NCBI GenBank assembly: GCA_028571685.1
Contig: CM053140.1
Coordinates: forward strand, 24,223,501 to 24,287,500
Source: Heterohyrax brucei
Lineage: Eukaryota; Chordata; Mammalia; Hyracoidea; Procaviidae
Length of the DNA stretch: 64,000 nt
Direction: 5' to 3'
This document shows positions 10,425 through 20,506 of this stretch, piece after piece. A model generated the notes under the pieces. It was not told where the DNA came from. It did no database searches and worked only from the letters and a program-made list of their open reading frames with translations. Position 1 is the first letter of the stretch, and every line of letters starts with the position of its first letter. Made by a program: the position numbers and the translations under genes.

Positions 10425-10988
10425 TGTGACAGTTAATTAATGCTGGGTATTGACCTGGCTAAGCTCTGAGTCTCAGTGGTTTGGCAGACACTAGCCAATC
10501 ATCTTCCATTTTGTGGTCTAACGTGAGTGGAGCAGCCAATCAGTTGAAAGACAAGTTTCCTTGGAGGTGAGACCACCTATTATCAGTATAAAAAGGGATG
10601 TTCTGGGAAAGCTTGGTCTCTTTTCTCAACCCTGGATTCTTCTCATTGTCCGATCTCTGGTTCTTGGGACATAAGCCTGCAGATGTCTCTGGCCTGCCTC
10701 TTGACCTGCAGACTTTGCCTCCACCAACTCCTGCAACCCTGTGAACCAGCAGAGCCCTCTGGCCTGTAGTCCAACCTGCAGACTTTGGGTTCCTCAGCTC
10801 CTGCTAGCACATTAGCCCTCAGAGGTCTTCAGCCTATTGGTTGATGTGCAAACTTGGGTCTTGCCAGCCCCCCTAATTGTGAAAGCCCTGTCCTCACAGT
10901 TGTGTGAGCCATTTCTTTGTGTGAGGCAATTGCTCTATCTATACACGCTTCACTGGTTCTGCTCCTCTAGAGAACTCAAACTAAGACA
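10425..10988 (+). mobile_element. ERV LTR with TATA box
   Basis: TGTGACAGTTAATTAATG start, AACTAAGACA end. TATAAAA at 10587-10593 preceded by agccaatcagttgaaagac (CCAAT-like). Three ctgcagactttg-type internal repeats follow. Same broad type as the LTRs at 4505 and 45892; no internal region adjoins it. Confidence 0.7.
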
Positions 10989-11155
10989 ATTGCCAGTGAG
11001 TAGATTCCAGTTCACAGTGACCTCAAGTGTGCAGAGTAAAATTGCTCCATAAGGCTTCAGGGCTATGGCCTTTGGAAAGCAAATCACCAGGCTTTTCTTC
11101 CAAAGTGTCTCCAGGTATGTTTGAACTGCCGACTTTTACCTAAGCATTTTTCCTA
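10985..11155 (-). mobile_element. AfroSINE, second subfamily
   Basis: ccagtgagtagattccagttc, aaattgctccataaggcttc, gcaaatcaccaggcttttcttcc, aactgccgacttttacctaag. Confidence 0.75.
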
Positions 11156-11159
11156 CCTA

Positions 11160-11395
11160 GGTCCCCCTAATTAACATAAAAGGTGCCATTGTAACCCTTT
11201 GAGAGCAAACCGTTCCTTAACATTTAGTACATTTACAATATTATGCAACCACCACCTCTGTCTGCTTCCACAGCTTTGTCGTCACCAAAAGGACACCCGT
11301 ACCCATTAGCAGTTGCTGGCTACAACCAATCTTTCTATCTCTAGGGTTTTACCTCTTTTGGACAGTTCATCAAATATGAGTGCAGACCGAGTTTT
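11160..11395 (-). mobile_element. L1 3' fragment
   Basis: ttaacatttagtacatttac, atgcaaccaccacctctgtc, acccgtacccattagcag: antisense L1 3' region, stopping at the SINE. Confidence 0.65.
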
Positions 11396-11549
11396 AAAAA
11401 ATTCGTTGCCGTCAAGTCCGATTCATAGCAACCCTATAGGACAGAGTAGAACCTCCCCAATAGATTTCCAAGGAGTAGCTGGTCACTTTGAACTGCTGAC
11501 CTCCTGGCTAGCAGCTGAGCTCATTAACCACTGAACTACCAGGGCTCCA
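11396..11549 (-). mobile_element. AfroSINE
   Basis: aaaaaattcgttgccgtcaagtcc to actaccagggctcca; typical ccctataggacagagtagaac block. Confidence 0.85.
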
Positions 11550-11985
11550 GACTGATCCTAAAGGGAAGCTTACTTTTTTTCACTCCTGAAACTCAATTTG
11601 TGGATTCTGGGTGGGAACATTTGACTTGCTTATCAGGCCAGTCTGCAATGAACTGGGTGGAAGGGGGGACTTCGCTCTCCTCCCCTCTCCTCTGCTCCCT
11701 CTGAGGCCCTGGGAACAATAGGGAAGTTGACAGTGATAATGAGGCCCCCTATCTCGTAATGACTCTGGGGGCCTCGGGGATGCCGCAGGCCAGCTCTGCC
11801 CTAATTAACTGTAGTGCTTCCCACAGAGGAAGTAGCCTGGATTCCTGGCTCAGGCTCTTTTGAAGTGGCCCCACCCCCCAGCCAGAACAGTTGTTTGGGC
11901 TGTGAGGAGCCATCCCTCTGGACTGGCCCACCAGCTTCACACTGAGCCCAGAGCTAGAGTCCCTCGCCAGAGTGGACCTGAGCTG
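11550..11985. other. Unassigned, GC-richer intergenic sequence
   Basis: No repeat family recognised at about 11640-11980. No coding signature; a candidate for conserved non-coding DNA but nothing specific visible. Confidence 0.4.
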
Positions 11986-12057
11986 GCCTAAGGTTTGAGC
12001 TCAAGTCCTGGTCCCAACACTTACTAACAACGTGGCCTACAACTTCACCTCTTAAGC
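11985..12057 (+). mobile_element. MIR fragment
   Basis: ggtttgagctcaagtcctgg, cttactaacaacgtggcc, aacttcacctcttaagcc. Confidence 0.5.
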
Positions 12058-12212
12058 CAATGGAAAACCAAACCCAGCGCCATTTAGTCAGTCACTGACA
12101 CAGTGACCCTATAGGTCAGAGTAGAACTGCCCCATAGAGTTTCCAAGGAGCACCTGGTGACCTTTTGGTTAACCGTAGCACTTAACCACTATGCCACCAG
12201 GGTTTTTCCCCA
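12058..12212 (-). mobile_element. AfroSINE
   Basis: caatggaaaaccaaaccca to ccaccagggtttttc, with a small deletion between acctggtg and accttttgg. Confidence 0.85.
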
Positions 12213-12589
12213 CCTCTTAAAGTCCTTTCTAATCTTCTAAAGGGAGCCAGTAACGTTTCCCTTGCAGAGAGATGAGAGAGACTCAAAGACCCAGGTGAGG
12301 ACCTCCGCAGCAAAACGCAGGCTAGTGCCAAAAATCCCTAGCAATTAAGATAAACAACATTTCAAGGAAGAAAATAAAAAAAGTCAAAATAAGTGTAAAA
12401 ATCCGCGATGAACAAAATATCAGAAATTTAAATAAAGTCAGGATTGATATGAGTGTTCTCTGTAGGGAGGGCCATGTGAAAGCCCCAGGGAAAGAGAAAA
12501 ATCAGAAATTCTAGTCTCACCTTTATTTACATTTGGGGTGATCTGTTCACTGTGGATTTATTACTATTATTATTAATTTTGGCTTTTAA

Positions 12590-12980
12590 AGATACTGCTT
12601 TTGGAGTATCATTTATCTTTATAGCTGAGCCTGTTGATGCCTCCTAATTATTTTTAAAATTTGATGTGAAATTTATGTAACATAAAATGAACCATCTTAA
12701 AGTGTATAATTCAGTGGCATTTAGTGTATTTACTATACTGTGCAACTATCTCCGCTTTCTGTTTCCAGAACATTCTCATCACCCCCAAAGAAATCCCCAT
12801 TCTCTGTTCTTCCTTCCCCTCAGTCCCTGGCAACCACTACTTTCTATCTGTATGGGTTTCTATATTCTAGACGTTTCATACAAATGGAATCATACAATGT
12901 GTGCTCTTGTATGTCTGGCTTCTTCTCTTGAACATCAAGTTCTGAAGTTCATCCCTGTTGAGGTGTGAACCAGGATGGCC
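12590..12980 (-). mobile_element. L1 3' fragment
   Basis: gtaacataaaatgaaccatc, gtgcaactatctccgctttc, agtccctggcaaccactac, caaatggaatcatacaatg: antisense old L1. Confidence 0.8.
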
Positions 12981-13039
12981 CGCTTCATTGTCCCCCTGAG
13001 CTTAGTGCCTTGTACGCCTGACCTGGAAAATTCTAACAC

Positions 13040-13440
13040 CTGTTTCTGGTCTTTTTTATTGTGGTAAATGTATACATAACTAAACATTTGCTGTTTCAGC
13101 ATTCTTCACGTGTAATATTCAGGGACATTCATCACACTCATCATATCACGGTATGACTATCTCCGTTATCTGCATCCAGTGTTTTTTTTCATCACCCTCA
13201 ACAGAGACTCAGCACCCCTTAAAGAATGACTCCTCCTTCCCTCTCCCACCCACCCCTGGTAACCCCGAGTAAACTTCAGACTATGTACACTTTCCTATTC
13301 TAGTTATTTCACACAAACGAAGTCACACATTATTTGGTTTTCTGTGATTACTTACTTCACTCATCATGCGTTTTTGAGGTTCATCCATGTTATAGCAGGA
13401 ATCAGAACTTCCCCCTTACGTTTTGCTTCTGAGGTGAGTG
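13040..13440 (-). mobile_element. L1 3' fragment
   Basis: ttgtggtaaatgtatacataac, catcaccctcaacagagac, cacacaaacgaagtcacac, gaggttcatccatgttata. A second copy adjacent to the one ending near 12980. Confidence 0.8.
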
Positions 13441-13534
13441 CCTCAGTCAGCTCACCCTGGTCCCAACCCTTAAAAATCCTAGCAGTGAACTTCTATCGAG
13501 CCGTCACAACTACAGCATAACACTATGCTACCAC

Positions 13535-13810
13535 CCGTCACTTTGTTGCACTGTAGTGGCTTGTGTGTTGCTGTGATGCTGGAAGCCACACCCACCAGAA
13601 TTTCAAACACCGGCAAGTCACGCATGGTGGACAGGCTTCAGAGGAGTGTCCACTCTAAGATAGATTAGGAAGAAAGGCCTGGCAATCGGATTTCTAAAAT
13701 CAGCCAATGGAAACTATGTGCCTCTCCATAGCACCTTGTCTCACTTGCTTTCTTTGGACACTTCATAAGGAACACTCAGTCTCTGGAGGACAACATAGCA
13801 TTGGTAAAAC
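13535..13810 (+). mobile_element. RTE/SINE composite repeat
   Basis: gttgcactgtagtggcttg, gatgctggaagccacaccc, gaggaagaaaggcctggcaa-like block, cagccaatggaaactatg; same body as 1485-1890. Confidence 0.65.
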
Positions 13811-13989
13811 AAGAGGACACTGGTCAGGTGTGTTGTGTAGGAAACCCTTCTATCGGACTGTGTTGTTTTTGTCATGATTAGTTTGAGGTGATGGGTTTGG
13901 AGGATCTTCCATGATTTTAAGAGTGTAAAGTGTCCTGAGACCCAACAGTTTGAGAACCACTGAGATTTTATTTGCTTATTATTTTGTAT

Positions 13990-14090
13990 AACACAGGAAG
14001 GAGTGTTCAGTCATCTTCCCTGCTGAACCCACTGCCTCTAGCACTGCCTGATGCACCATGAACACACAATAAACATTCATAAAGCAAATG
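13990..14090 (+). mobile_element. L2 LINE 3' fragment
   Basis: ctgcctctagcactgcctg, acacacaataaacattcataaa: degenerate L2 3' end. Confidence 0.45.
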
Positions 14091-14282
14091 ACTGTCCAAG
14101 CCAGGAGCTCAGGAGCAGCTCTGGGCTCAGAGGGATGCAGAAGTATTTGTTCTCTGACAATGATGGAAGTGGAGGGAATGGGAAGGCTACAGGGAGGAAC
14201 TGTTGTGGGACCCAGGGGAGCCTGGGTTCTAAGGCGGGGATTCAACCATGGTCATGCATTGGAATTCCCTGGGAATGCTGAA

Positions 14283-14454
14283 GGAACCTGGGTGGCTCAA
14301 GCCGTATGTGATGGTCTGCTGATCCAAAGGCTGGTGGTCACCCACTCCGTGGCTCTGTGGAAGAAAGGCCTGGCAAACTCCTTCCTTAAAGATTACAGTC
14401 CAGCAAACCCTGTGGAGTGGTTCTACTCTATAGCACACAAGGTCACTGACTTAT
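14283..14454 (+). mobile_element. AfroSINE, second subfamily
   Basis: ggaacctgggtggctcaagc, ccaaaggctggtggtcaccc, aagaaaggcctggcaaactc, ggagtggttctactctatag, cacacaaggtcactgac. Confidence 0.8.
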
Positions 14455-14524
14455 TAAGAACATTATTATCCTACTGAACAGTGTTTGATGGCAACCTGCT
14501 GAACTAGGCTCTTGTTCTTACATG
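14455..14524 (+). repeat. Arm 1 of a 70-bp near-perfect inverted repeat
   Basis: The reverse complement of this stretch occurs at 15285-15354 with one mismatch (T/C in caaacactgttcag versus caaacaccgttcag). It starts directly at the end of a SINE. Confidence 0.95.
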
Positions 14525-14637
14525 TTCTTGTTCTTACAAGCTGACTGAAAATCAGCTCCATGGCAATGGGGATGCCTGGGTCCCACCCCCAGAAATGCTG
14601 ATGTGATTGGTTTTAAAAGCTTCCCCAGTGATTTGAA

Positions 14638-14813
14638 ACCAACCAACCAACAAAAAAAACCACTGCCATCAAGTCGGGTCTGACTCATAGTGACCCTATA
14701 GGTCAGAGCAGAACTGCCCCATAGAGTTTTCAAGGAGCGCCTGGTGGATTCGAACTGCCAGCCTTTTAGTTAGCAGATGTAGCACTGAACCCACTACACC
14801 ACCAGGGTTTCCT
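14638..14813 (-). mobile_element. AfroSINE with 13-bp target-site duplication
   Basis: Flanked by ccagtgatttgaa at 14625-14637 and 14814-14826, identical on both sides. Body runs from accaaccaaccaac to accagggtttcct. Confidence 0.95.
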
Positions 14814-14909
14814 CCAGTGATTTGAAGGTGCAGTTAAATTTGAGAACCAGAGCTGACTCGGCAGCAGTGGGAGTGCTGTCTAGGAATATTTGCAAGAAGC
14901 ACAGCCAGG

Positions 14910-15035
14910 GTTGTTTATATAAAGGACACTGAGCTTGGAATTGGAACTAGTGGACTCCCCAGCTGTGTGACTTCAAGCAAGTTACTCAACTTCTCTGAGA
15001 GCCTATCTTTTCATCTTCAAATAGGGAGGGCTCAT
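14910..15035 (+). mobile_element. MIR SINE
   Basis: agctgtgtgacttcaagcaag, ttactcaacttctctgagag, ttcatcttcaaataggga: well-preserved MIR core and 3' part. Confidence 0.85.
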
Positions 15036-15054
15036 GCGCTCACTTCCTGCTGCT

Positions 15055-15262
15055 TTTGCTGTTTGTTGTCGTAAAGTCGATCCTGATTCACTGTAACCCC
15101 ATGTGTGCGGGGTAGAACTGTATTTGATAGAGTTTTCAAGGCTGTGACCTTTTGGAAGCTGATCGTCAGGCTTGTCTTCTGAGGTGCCTCTGGGTGGATT
15201 CCAACCACTGATTTCTTGGTGAGTAGCCGAGCACTTCACCATCTAAGCCATCCACAGACCAG
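15055..15262 (-). mobile_element. AfroSINE, second subfamily
   Basis: gttgtcgtaaagtcgatcctg, gtggggtagaactg-like block, gatcgtcaggcttgtcttctg, aggtgcctctgggtggattcc. Confidence 0.8.
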
Positions 15263-15284
15263 CTTCAGAGGAGCGAGGAGATTA

Positions 15285-15354
15285 CATGTAAGAACAAGAG
15301 CCTAGTTCAGCAGGTTGCCATCAAACACCGTTCAGTAGGATAATAATGTTCTTA
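15285..15354 (-). repeat. Arm 2 of the 70-bp inverted repeat
   Basis: Reverse complement of 14455-14524 with a single mismatch; ends where an antisense SINE begins. Loop between arms is 760 bp and contains two SINEs, MER5 and MIR sequence. Confidence 0.95.
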
Positions 15355-15505
15355 GGTGCTGTCGAGTGGGTTCCGACTCATAACGACCCTATAGGTAGAG
15401 TAGAACTGCCCCATGGAGTTTCCAAGAACCACTTGGTGGATTTGAACTCCTGACCGCTTGGTTAGAAGTCGTAGCACTTAACCTTGACGCCACCCCGTCT
15501 TCCAT
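15352..15505 (-). mobile_element. AfroSINE
   Basis: ttaggtgctgtcgagtgggttcc to acgccaccccgtcttcc, with ggtagagtagaactgccccat. Confidence 0.85.
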
Positions 15506-15719
15506 CGAGAACAATAGCAAATAGAATGAGTACAACAGTAATAAAAAACACGTATTGAGTTTTTATCATGTGCCAGACTCTGTGCTCAGCTCTTAATTGG
15601 TAGTTCGCTTTCAAAAGGGGCGGGAGACGGGGAAGAAACCAAGTCAGAGTCATCCTAGAAGAAAAGCCAGATCAGCACCGCGGGGTGGAGCCGGCAGGCG
15701 GAGAGAAGACTCCTAATTA

Positions 15720-15890
15720 GGACGTCGTTGTCAGGTGCTGTGCAGTCTGTTCAGAATCATGGCTCCCTTCCGTGCTATAGGGGAGGATCGCTCCGCTGGG
15801 TTTTCTTGGCTGGAATCTTTACGGAATCAGATAGTAAAGTCTTTCTCACGCACAAACGCATAACTGTTTCTGCCACCAGGGTTCCTTTTA
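15720..15890 (-). mobile_element. AfroSINE, third subfamily
   Basis: ttgtcaggtgctgtgcagtc, ttggctggaatctttacgg, gtttctgccaccagggttcc; degraded middle. Last repeat before the CpG island. Confidence 0.6.
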
Positions 15891-15949
15891 ATTACAATAA
15901 CAGCAACAATAAATAGCTTCCCATTTGCACAGTGCTTCACACGACTGTA

Positions 15950-16680
15950 TTTCTGGGGGCTCCGCGGAGTCATCGGCGTGGCTCAAATGGAGAGGCCAGG
16001 TGCAGAGAGGGAGCCCGGTGGCCCGAGTGGCCAAGGCCGCAAGGTATTCCCCAGAGAAGAGCGAGACAGCTGGACCGCTGGCCCCGGGACGCCCGCGTCG
16101 TGCTAGAACTCCGAGGGGGATACGGTATCCGGGCCTGGTTACCCACTCCGCTGGGGTCGCTCGGGCCTTGGCGGGCTAGGGCTCGAGCTAGGGCTCGGGC
16201 TCGGGCTCGGGAGGCGCTGGCTGGGAGCGCAGCAGGAGGCGCGGCCACGAACTGGGGGCGGAGGCTGGATGCGGGCGATGCCACCCCCCTCCGCCCACCC
16301 AGCGCCACCCCCTCCTCAAGCCACGGTCCCCATTCCCCCCTCGCAGCTGCGGAGCCCAGGCGGGCGCGGGGGAGGTGGGGAGCGTCCCGCAGGGAATCTC
16401 GCCCCCTTCCCGGCCGCCAGGGCCTCGTGCCCACGTGAGCGCAGGGCTGGCCCTGCCTCCGCTGCCTGCACAGCGCGCCTAGCTCGCTCCTGTGCCGCCA
16501 CCGCCGTGAGGTCCCTAGCTGTCCCTGCGGCCACGGCCCGGCGCTTCGCCGGCAGCTGCGTCTTCTCCACGCAGGCCGAAGCAGGGGCAGCAGCCCTGCA
16601 CTCCGCAAGCCGGTAAGTGGGGTATCACAGTCGGATACTGGAGCTCGGGAGCAAACGGGTGGGAGACCTTGTGCCCGAGT
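15950..16680 (+). promoter_or_regulatory. CpG island, candidate SLC1A6 promoter
   Basis: Sharp local rise in G+C and CpG against A/T-rich repeat surroundings, free of recognisable transposons. Contains a GC-box-like actgggggcggagg at 16251-16264 and a short ggctcg hexamer array (16188-16212). No TATA box is obvious. It lies on the correct side of, and is the only CpG island upstream of, the SLC1A6 coding exons, 8.3 kb away. Open frames of 84-238 codons across it on both strands are the usual by-product of stop-poor CpG DNA. Promoter role is inference. Confidence 0.55.
16440..16612 (+). other. SLC1A6: Probable non-coding first exon of SLC1A6 (5' end not defined)
   Basis: A strong donor, ccg|gtaagtggg, occurs at 16613 within the CpG island. 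Because coding exon 1 begins with an acceptor only a few bases before the ATG, a separate 5' UTR exon is required, and this donor is the best visible candidate. The start given is arbitrary; transcription could begin anywhere in the island. Confidence 0.4.
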
Positions 16681-16784
16681 TGTCATCTCTCCTGGCTTTT
16701 TGGTTCAGCCTCCCGAGAGTCGCTTTCACTGCCCACCTCCTGGTCGCCTTGGTGAGTTACCTACAGCCTGGTTAACTACCCTCA

Positions 16785-16975
16785 CGTCCCTGGGTGGTGC
16801 AAACGGTTTGCACTCGATTTCTAACTGAACCCACCCAGCGACGCCGCGGAAGAAAGGCCTGGAGACCTGCTTCCATAAAGATCGAAACCAGGAAAACCAT
16901 GTGCAACAGTTCTACCCTGTAACACACGGGATTGCCTTGAGTCCCGGTCATGACTCCAACGGTTTAAAAAAAAAT
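16785..16975 (+). mobile_element. AfroSINE, second subfamily
   Basis: cgtccctgggtggtgcaaac, aagaaaggcctggagacctg, cataaagatcgaaaccagg, agttctaccctgtaacacac. First repeat downstream of the candidate promoter. Confidence 0.8.
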
Positions 16976-17084
16976 TTTTTTTGTTATCCTCGGGTCCCCC
17001 CCATTGCCCCATTCTGTCTCTATGTCTGGCTTCAAGTTTCACACAGCTTTCCATCTCTCTGCCTGTTTGCAGACCTCTGATCCT

Positions 17085-17690
17085 TTCCCTGTGTGTGTGT
17101 GTTGTGGGAGGGGTGGTGGTGCTGGTATTCCTCCGGCTCCAGAAGGGCTTGTTTGTGGTTGAGAGTTCTGGCCGTGCTGCAGGAAGTCTGAAGTTGTGTG
17201 TGGTGGTGGTAGTGGTAATGGGATGTGTGTTGATTGACTGAACCCATGTGTAGGGTAGCCTCATCCAATGGACATGTGGGGCTGACTCTTTAAATGTGGA
17301 ATGCATCAGAGTGTCGCAAGTCTTGCATTTTGTGTCCTAAGTGGTGTGTGTGCAGGAATTGTATGACTGCCACTGTGTGCTTAGAGTTGTATTTCTGCAG
17401 CTGTGTGCTGAGGGGGTGGGTTGTGTCTGAGGAGCTGTGTGTGACTGTTTATGTGGAATTTTGTGTCTTTTGGGGCTGTGTGTGTGTGACTGTATCTCTG
17501 TAGGGTTGTACATATGACTGTGTGTCTATGTCTCTGTGGGGTTGTGTGTGGGGTTGGGTGTCTGTGTATGCTGTGAAGCTGTGTGAGGTTGTGTGTCTGT
17601 GTAGGACTGCGTATCTGTGTGGGATTGTGTCCAGAGGTGTGTGGGGGTGTGGGGGTGTGGTGTTTGTATGCAAGAAGTGTATGTGACGGG
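17085..17690 (+). repeat. TG-rich degenerate simple-repeat tract
   Basis: Loose repeats of tgtgtg, ggttgtgtg, gtctgtgt and tgggg over 600 bases. Several short open frames across it are repeat artefacts. Could adopt Z-DNA-like structure but not recognisably functional. Confidence 0.8.
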
Positions 17691-17811
17691 TGTTACACAG
17701 GACTTTCTTTTTCTCTCTCTTTACTTACCCCTACCACTAGCACAGTGTTGAGATAAAATGCACAGAAAGCGTTCCTGCTTCGATGACTGTAGTTTCCATC
17801 ACCTTAAAGAC

Positions 17812-17995
17812 CCAGTTGCCATCAGTCCATTGTCACTCTGGGTCACCCCAAATGTGTCATAGTAGAACTGTGCTTCACTGGGTTTCAATGACTTAAGCTT
17901 GGGGAAGTAGATCGCCAGGCCTTCCTTTGGAGGCACCTCTGGGTGGACCTGTGCCTCCAACCTTTCAGTTAGCTATCCTGTGCATTAACAGAGAC
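17812..17995 (-). mobile_element. AfroSINE, second subfamily
   Basis: cccagttgccatcagtccattg, agtagaactgtgcttcac, agtagatcgccaggccttcc, aggcacctctgggtggac. Confidence 0.8.
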
Positions 17996-18427
17996 TCTTG
18001 GGCAGAGTCTGGGGACATCTGAAATGCTATTTTCAGAGCAGAAGTCCTAAGAAGCAGGCCCAAGAGAAAGCCTAGAATCAGGAAAAACTAGAAAAGAGAG
18101 AGAGAGCCCATGGCCAGGGGAGACTAAGAATGGCCCAAGTTGGGGTGGGGGGGCGGTCGTAGGAAAACCATTTCAAATCAAGCACTGGTTGACAGGCATT
18201 GCAGACAGATCTGAAAATGGTTTTAGAGAAACATTTCTGCCCCACCCCACTGCAATATTCTTTTTCCCCTGAGTTGTATGTCGGTTGAGTTTCTGCTTCT
18301 CCTATGTGCTCACCAGGCGCTGTCCTAATTCCGCCAGTGTGTCAGGTCATATAAGCTGCACAGTGGTCCTCAGAGCAAGCCTGTCTCACAGAATTTGGTC
18401 AGTTTCTGAAAGGGAAAGTCGGAGCTA
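17996..18427. other. Unassigned intron 1 sequence
   Basis: Purine-rich at 18060-18110 (gaaaagagagagagag); no gene or repeat family recognised. Confidence 0.4.
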
Positions 18428-18720
18428 GTCGTAGTTTGCTAGCGCTGCAGTAACACAAATAACCACAAGCCAGCGGCTTTAAAGACAAGAAATTCATTTT
18501 CTCAGTCCTGGAGGCTACAGGTGGCAATCAGGGTCTTGGCTTTGTTGGTAGCTGCTGGCGTTTCCTTGATTCATTGGTGATGTTCACATGGGGTGTGTGT
18601 GTGTGTGTGTGTGCGCGCACTTGTATCTCTGCTGCTCATTATATAACTCAAAAGTGACTAGGTTTGGGATCCATGCTATACTGGTGTGACCTTAGCTGAC
18701 TGGTTGATAGTATTATGCTT
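18428..18720 (-). mobile_element. Old MaLR-type LTR fragment with (GT) run
   Basis: gtagtttgctagcgctgcagtaac, ggctttaaagacaagaaattc, tttctcagtcctggaggctac. Contains a perfect gt run at about 18594-18613. Confidence 0.6.
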
Positions 18721-18850
18721 GCTTGTATTATGGAAGGTGGTTCCATAGCATTACATTAGATGTAAGGTCATTACATTACATTAGAGCTCACCCACAGATA
18801 CAGGTGTTGGGTTTCAACATTTATTTTGCTGGAACATGATCCATTCCACA

Positions 18851-18879
18851 GCCAAGCCAAGTGCCGTCGAGTCGGATCC
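18851..18879 (-). mobile_element. 29-bp truncated AfroSINE insertion
   Basis: Only gccaagccaa plus gtgccgtcgagtcggatcc, the antisense 3' terminus of an AfroSINE, flanked by identical gatccattccaca at 18838-18850 and 18880-18892. Confidence 0.85.
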
Positions 18880-18892
18880 GATCCATTCCACA

Positions 18893-19369
18893 ACAGGTCT
18901 GAAATAAAGAGATTGTAAGTGTTCTTCTTGGCAGAAATCGACATTCTTTTTTCTAAAAAGGACCAGAGAGTGATTATTTTCCTCTTTGTAAGCCATAACA
19001 TCTGTCAACACAACTCAGCTCTGCTGTTGTAGTGACAAGGTAGCCACAGACAATAGGTATTAAATGAGTGTGGCTGTGTGCAAATAAAACTTTATTTACA
19101 CAGACAAGTAGTGGGCCAGATGTGGCCCATGGGCTGTGCTCTAGACAGTAGTATGTCTTGTCTTACAATGAAGAGAAAGCAAAGAGTAAACTGTGGAGAT
19201 TTGTAAGGAGTTTGGATCTCAGCCTAACACTCCCTTGGGATCCACAGGCAACTTTAGTCCAATCAACAGGAAGTCATGTACACATCCCCAAGGAGAGAGA
19301 GTAATGTTTTCTATATAGTCTATAGCCTCATGTCTGGGACAAGGTGGGAAGTTAACCAGTTTCTGTCCA
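18893..19369. other. Unassigned intron 1 sequence
   Basis: A stretch near 19080-19130 (acaataggtattaaatgagtg, agtgggccagatgtggccc) resembles an old, degraded DNA transposon or L1-derived segment, also seen near 28860-29010. No coding feature. Confidence 0.35.
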
Positions 19370-19371
19370 GT

Positions 19372-19545
19372 TTATCCAGTCAGCTCTGACTCATGGTAAC
19401 CCCATGTGTTTTTGAGGAGAACTGTGCTCCATAGGCTGATTTTTCAGAAGTAGATCACCAGACCTTTCTTCCAGGGTGCCTCTGGGTGGACTTGAACTGC
19501 TAACCTTTCTGCTGAGCTCATTAACTGTTTGCGCCCCCCAAGGCA
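19372..19545 (-). mobile_element. AfroSINE, second subfamily
   Basis: gtcagctctgactcatggtaac, gtgctccataggctgatttttc, agtagatcaccagacctttcttc, gtgcctctgggtggacttg. Confidence 0.85.
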
Positions 19546-20048
19546 GTATAAATGACATCCTGGTTTCCTGCGATGGATCCATTTAAAGTGGGATCCCAGC
19601 TGGAGCTTAGTATTGGGAGGGAGGGCCAGAGCTGGGGACGGCAGGACTAGGAATTCGAGGCCATTGCCTCACTCCACAGACAGAAGCAGAGTGCAGGGGG
19701 TCAAGAAAGACAGTCACCCCAGAAAGTCAGCTGCTCCGCTAGTAGGAGCCAAAAGAGCCCAGGGACCTACCTGGTGGAGGAACGGACAGTACTCCTGGCC
19801 TCTTGGCCCTGAACTGGATGAATTCAGGATCTGGTGGAGGGTGAGAAGTATCTGGAAGCAGTGATCCCTCAAAGAGCGGCTGGAGGAAGCCAGGTTCTCC
19901 TTAGAGGTGCAGCAATCCCAGGTGTACCACATAGATACAGAGACCAGCAGAGGATAATGACATCTCCTGGCTTCCTTAGGTTTGAAGAGTTTTCTTAAGA
20001 GGCAGAGGGCAGCAACCAGTATGTTTATCAGGAAACATTCCACTGAAA
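19546..20048. other. Unassigned intron 1 sequence
   Basis: No repeat family or conserved coding pattern recognised; the 122-codon minus-strand frame here has no recognisable domain and is rejected. Confidence 0.4.
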
Positions 20049-20245
20049 AATACCTACTGCCACTGAGTCTATTCCAACTCACGGTGACCTCATGTGTTAA
20101 AAGTAAAACCGAGATCCTTAGGGTTTCCTTGGCTGTAATCTCTATGCAAGCAGACTGCCAGATCTTCTTTCTGCAGTGCCTCTGGGTGAGCCTGAAGAGC
20201 CAACCTTTTGACTAGTAGTTGAATGCAATCTGGCTGTGACACCCA
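20049..20245 (-). mobile_element. AfroSINE, third subfamily
   Basis: ctactgccactgagtctattcc, tttccttggctgtaatctctatg, agactgccagatcttc, gtgcctctgggtgagcctg. Confidence 0.75.
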
Positions 20246-20267
20246 AGGATCTGCCCACTCCGACCAA

Positions 20268-20425
20268 GTCAAAACCCACAGCTGTTGAGTCAACTCTGAC
20301 TCATAGCAACCCTACAGGACAGAGTGGAAACTGCCCCATAGAGTTTCCAAGGAGCACCTGGTGGATTTGAACTGCTGACCTTTTGAAGCTGTAGCACTTA
20401 ACCACTACGCCACCAGGGTTTCCAC
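20268..20425 (-). mobile_element. AfroSINE
   Basis: aaaacccacagctgttgagtc to acgccaccagggtttcc; close to the common consensus, so relatively young. Confidence 0.9.
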
Positions 20426-20506
20426 CCACTTGAAAGGAGTCATTGAAAAGAGTTTCAGGTAAGGACCCTGCAAAGATATGAGCAGAGCTAAGGGAAACCA
20501 GTGAGG

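Larger units (their letters stand above)
14240..14850 (+). mobile_element. MER5-type hAT fragment broken by two SINEs
   Basis: Pieces read catgcattggaattccctggg (before 14283), tgcctgggtcccacccccag and gtgattggttttaaaagcttc (14560-14637), then ccagtgatttgaaggtgcag and tttgagaaccagagctg (after 14813), in the order expected for MER5. Confidence 0.65.

Noticed and set aside
15925..16686. Open frames of 84-238 codons on both strands in the CpG island
   Set aside because: Stop codons are rare in CpG-rich DNA; composition is Arg/Ala/Pro/Gly-rich, frames overlap on both strands and no domain is visible.
17032..17673. Frames rich in Val/Cys (+) or His/Thr (-)
   Set aside because: Products of the TG-rich simple-repeat tract.
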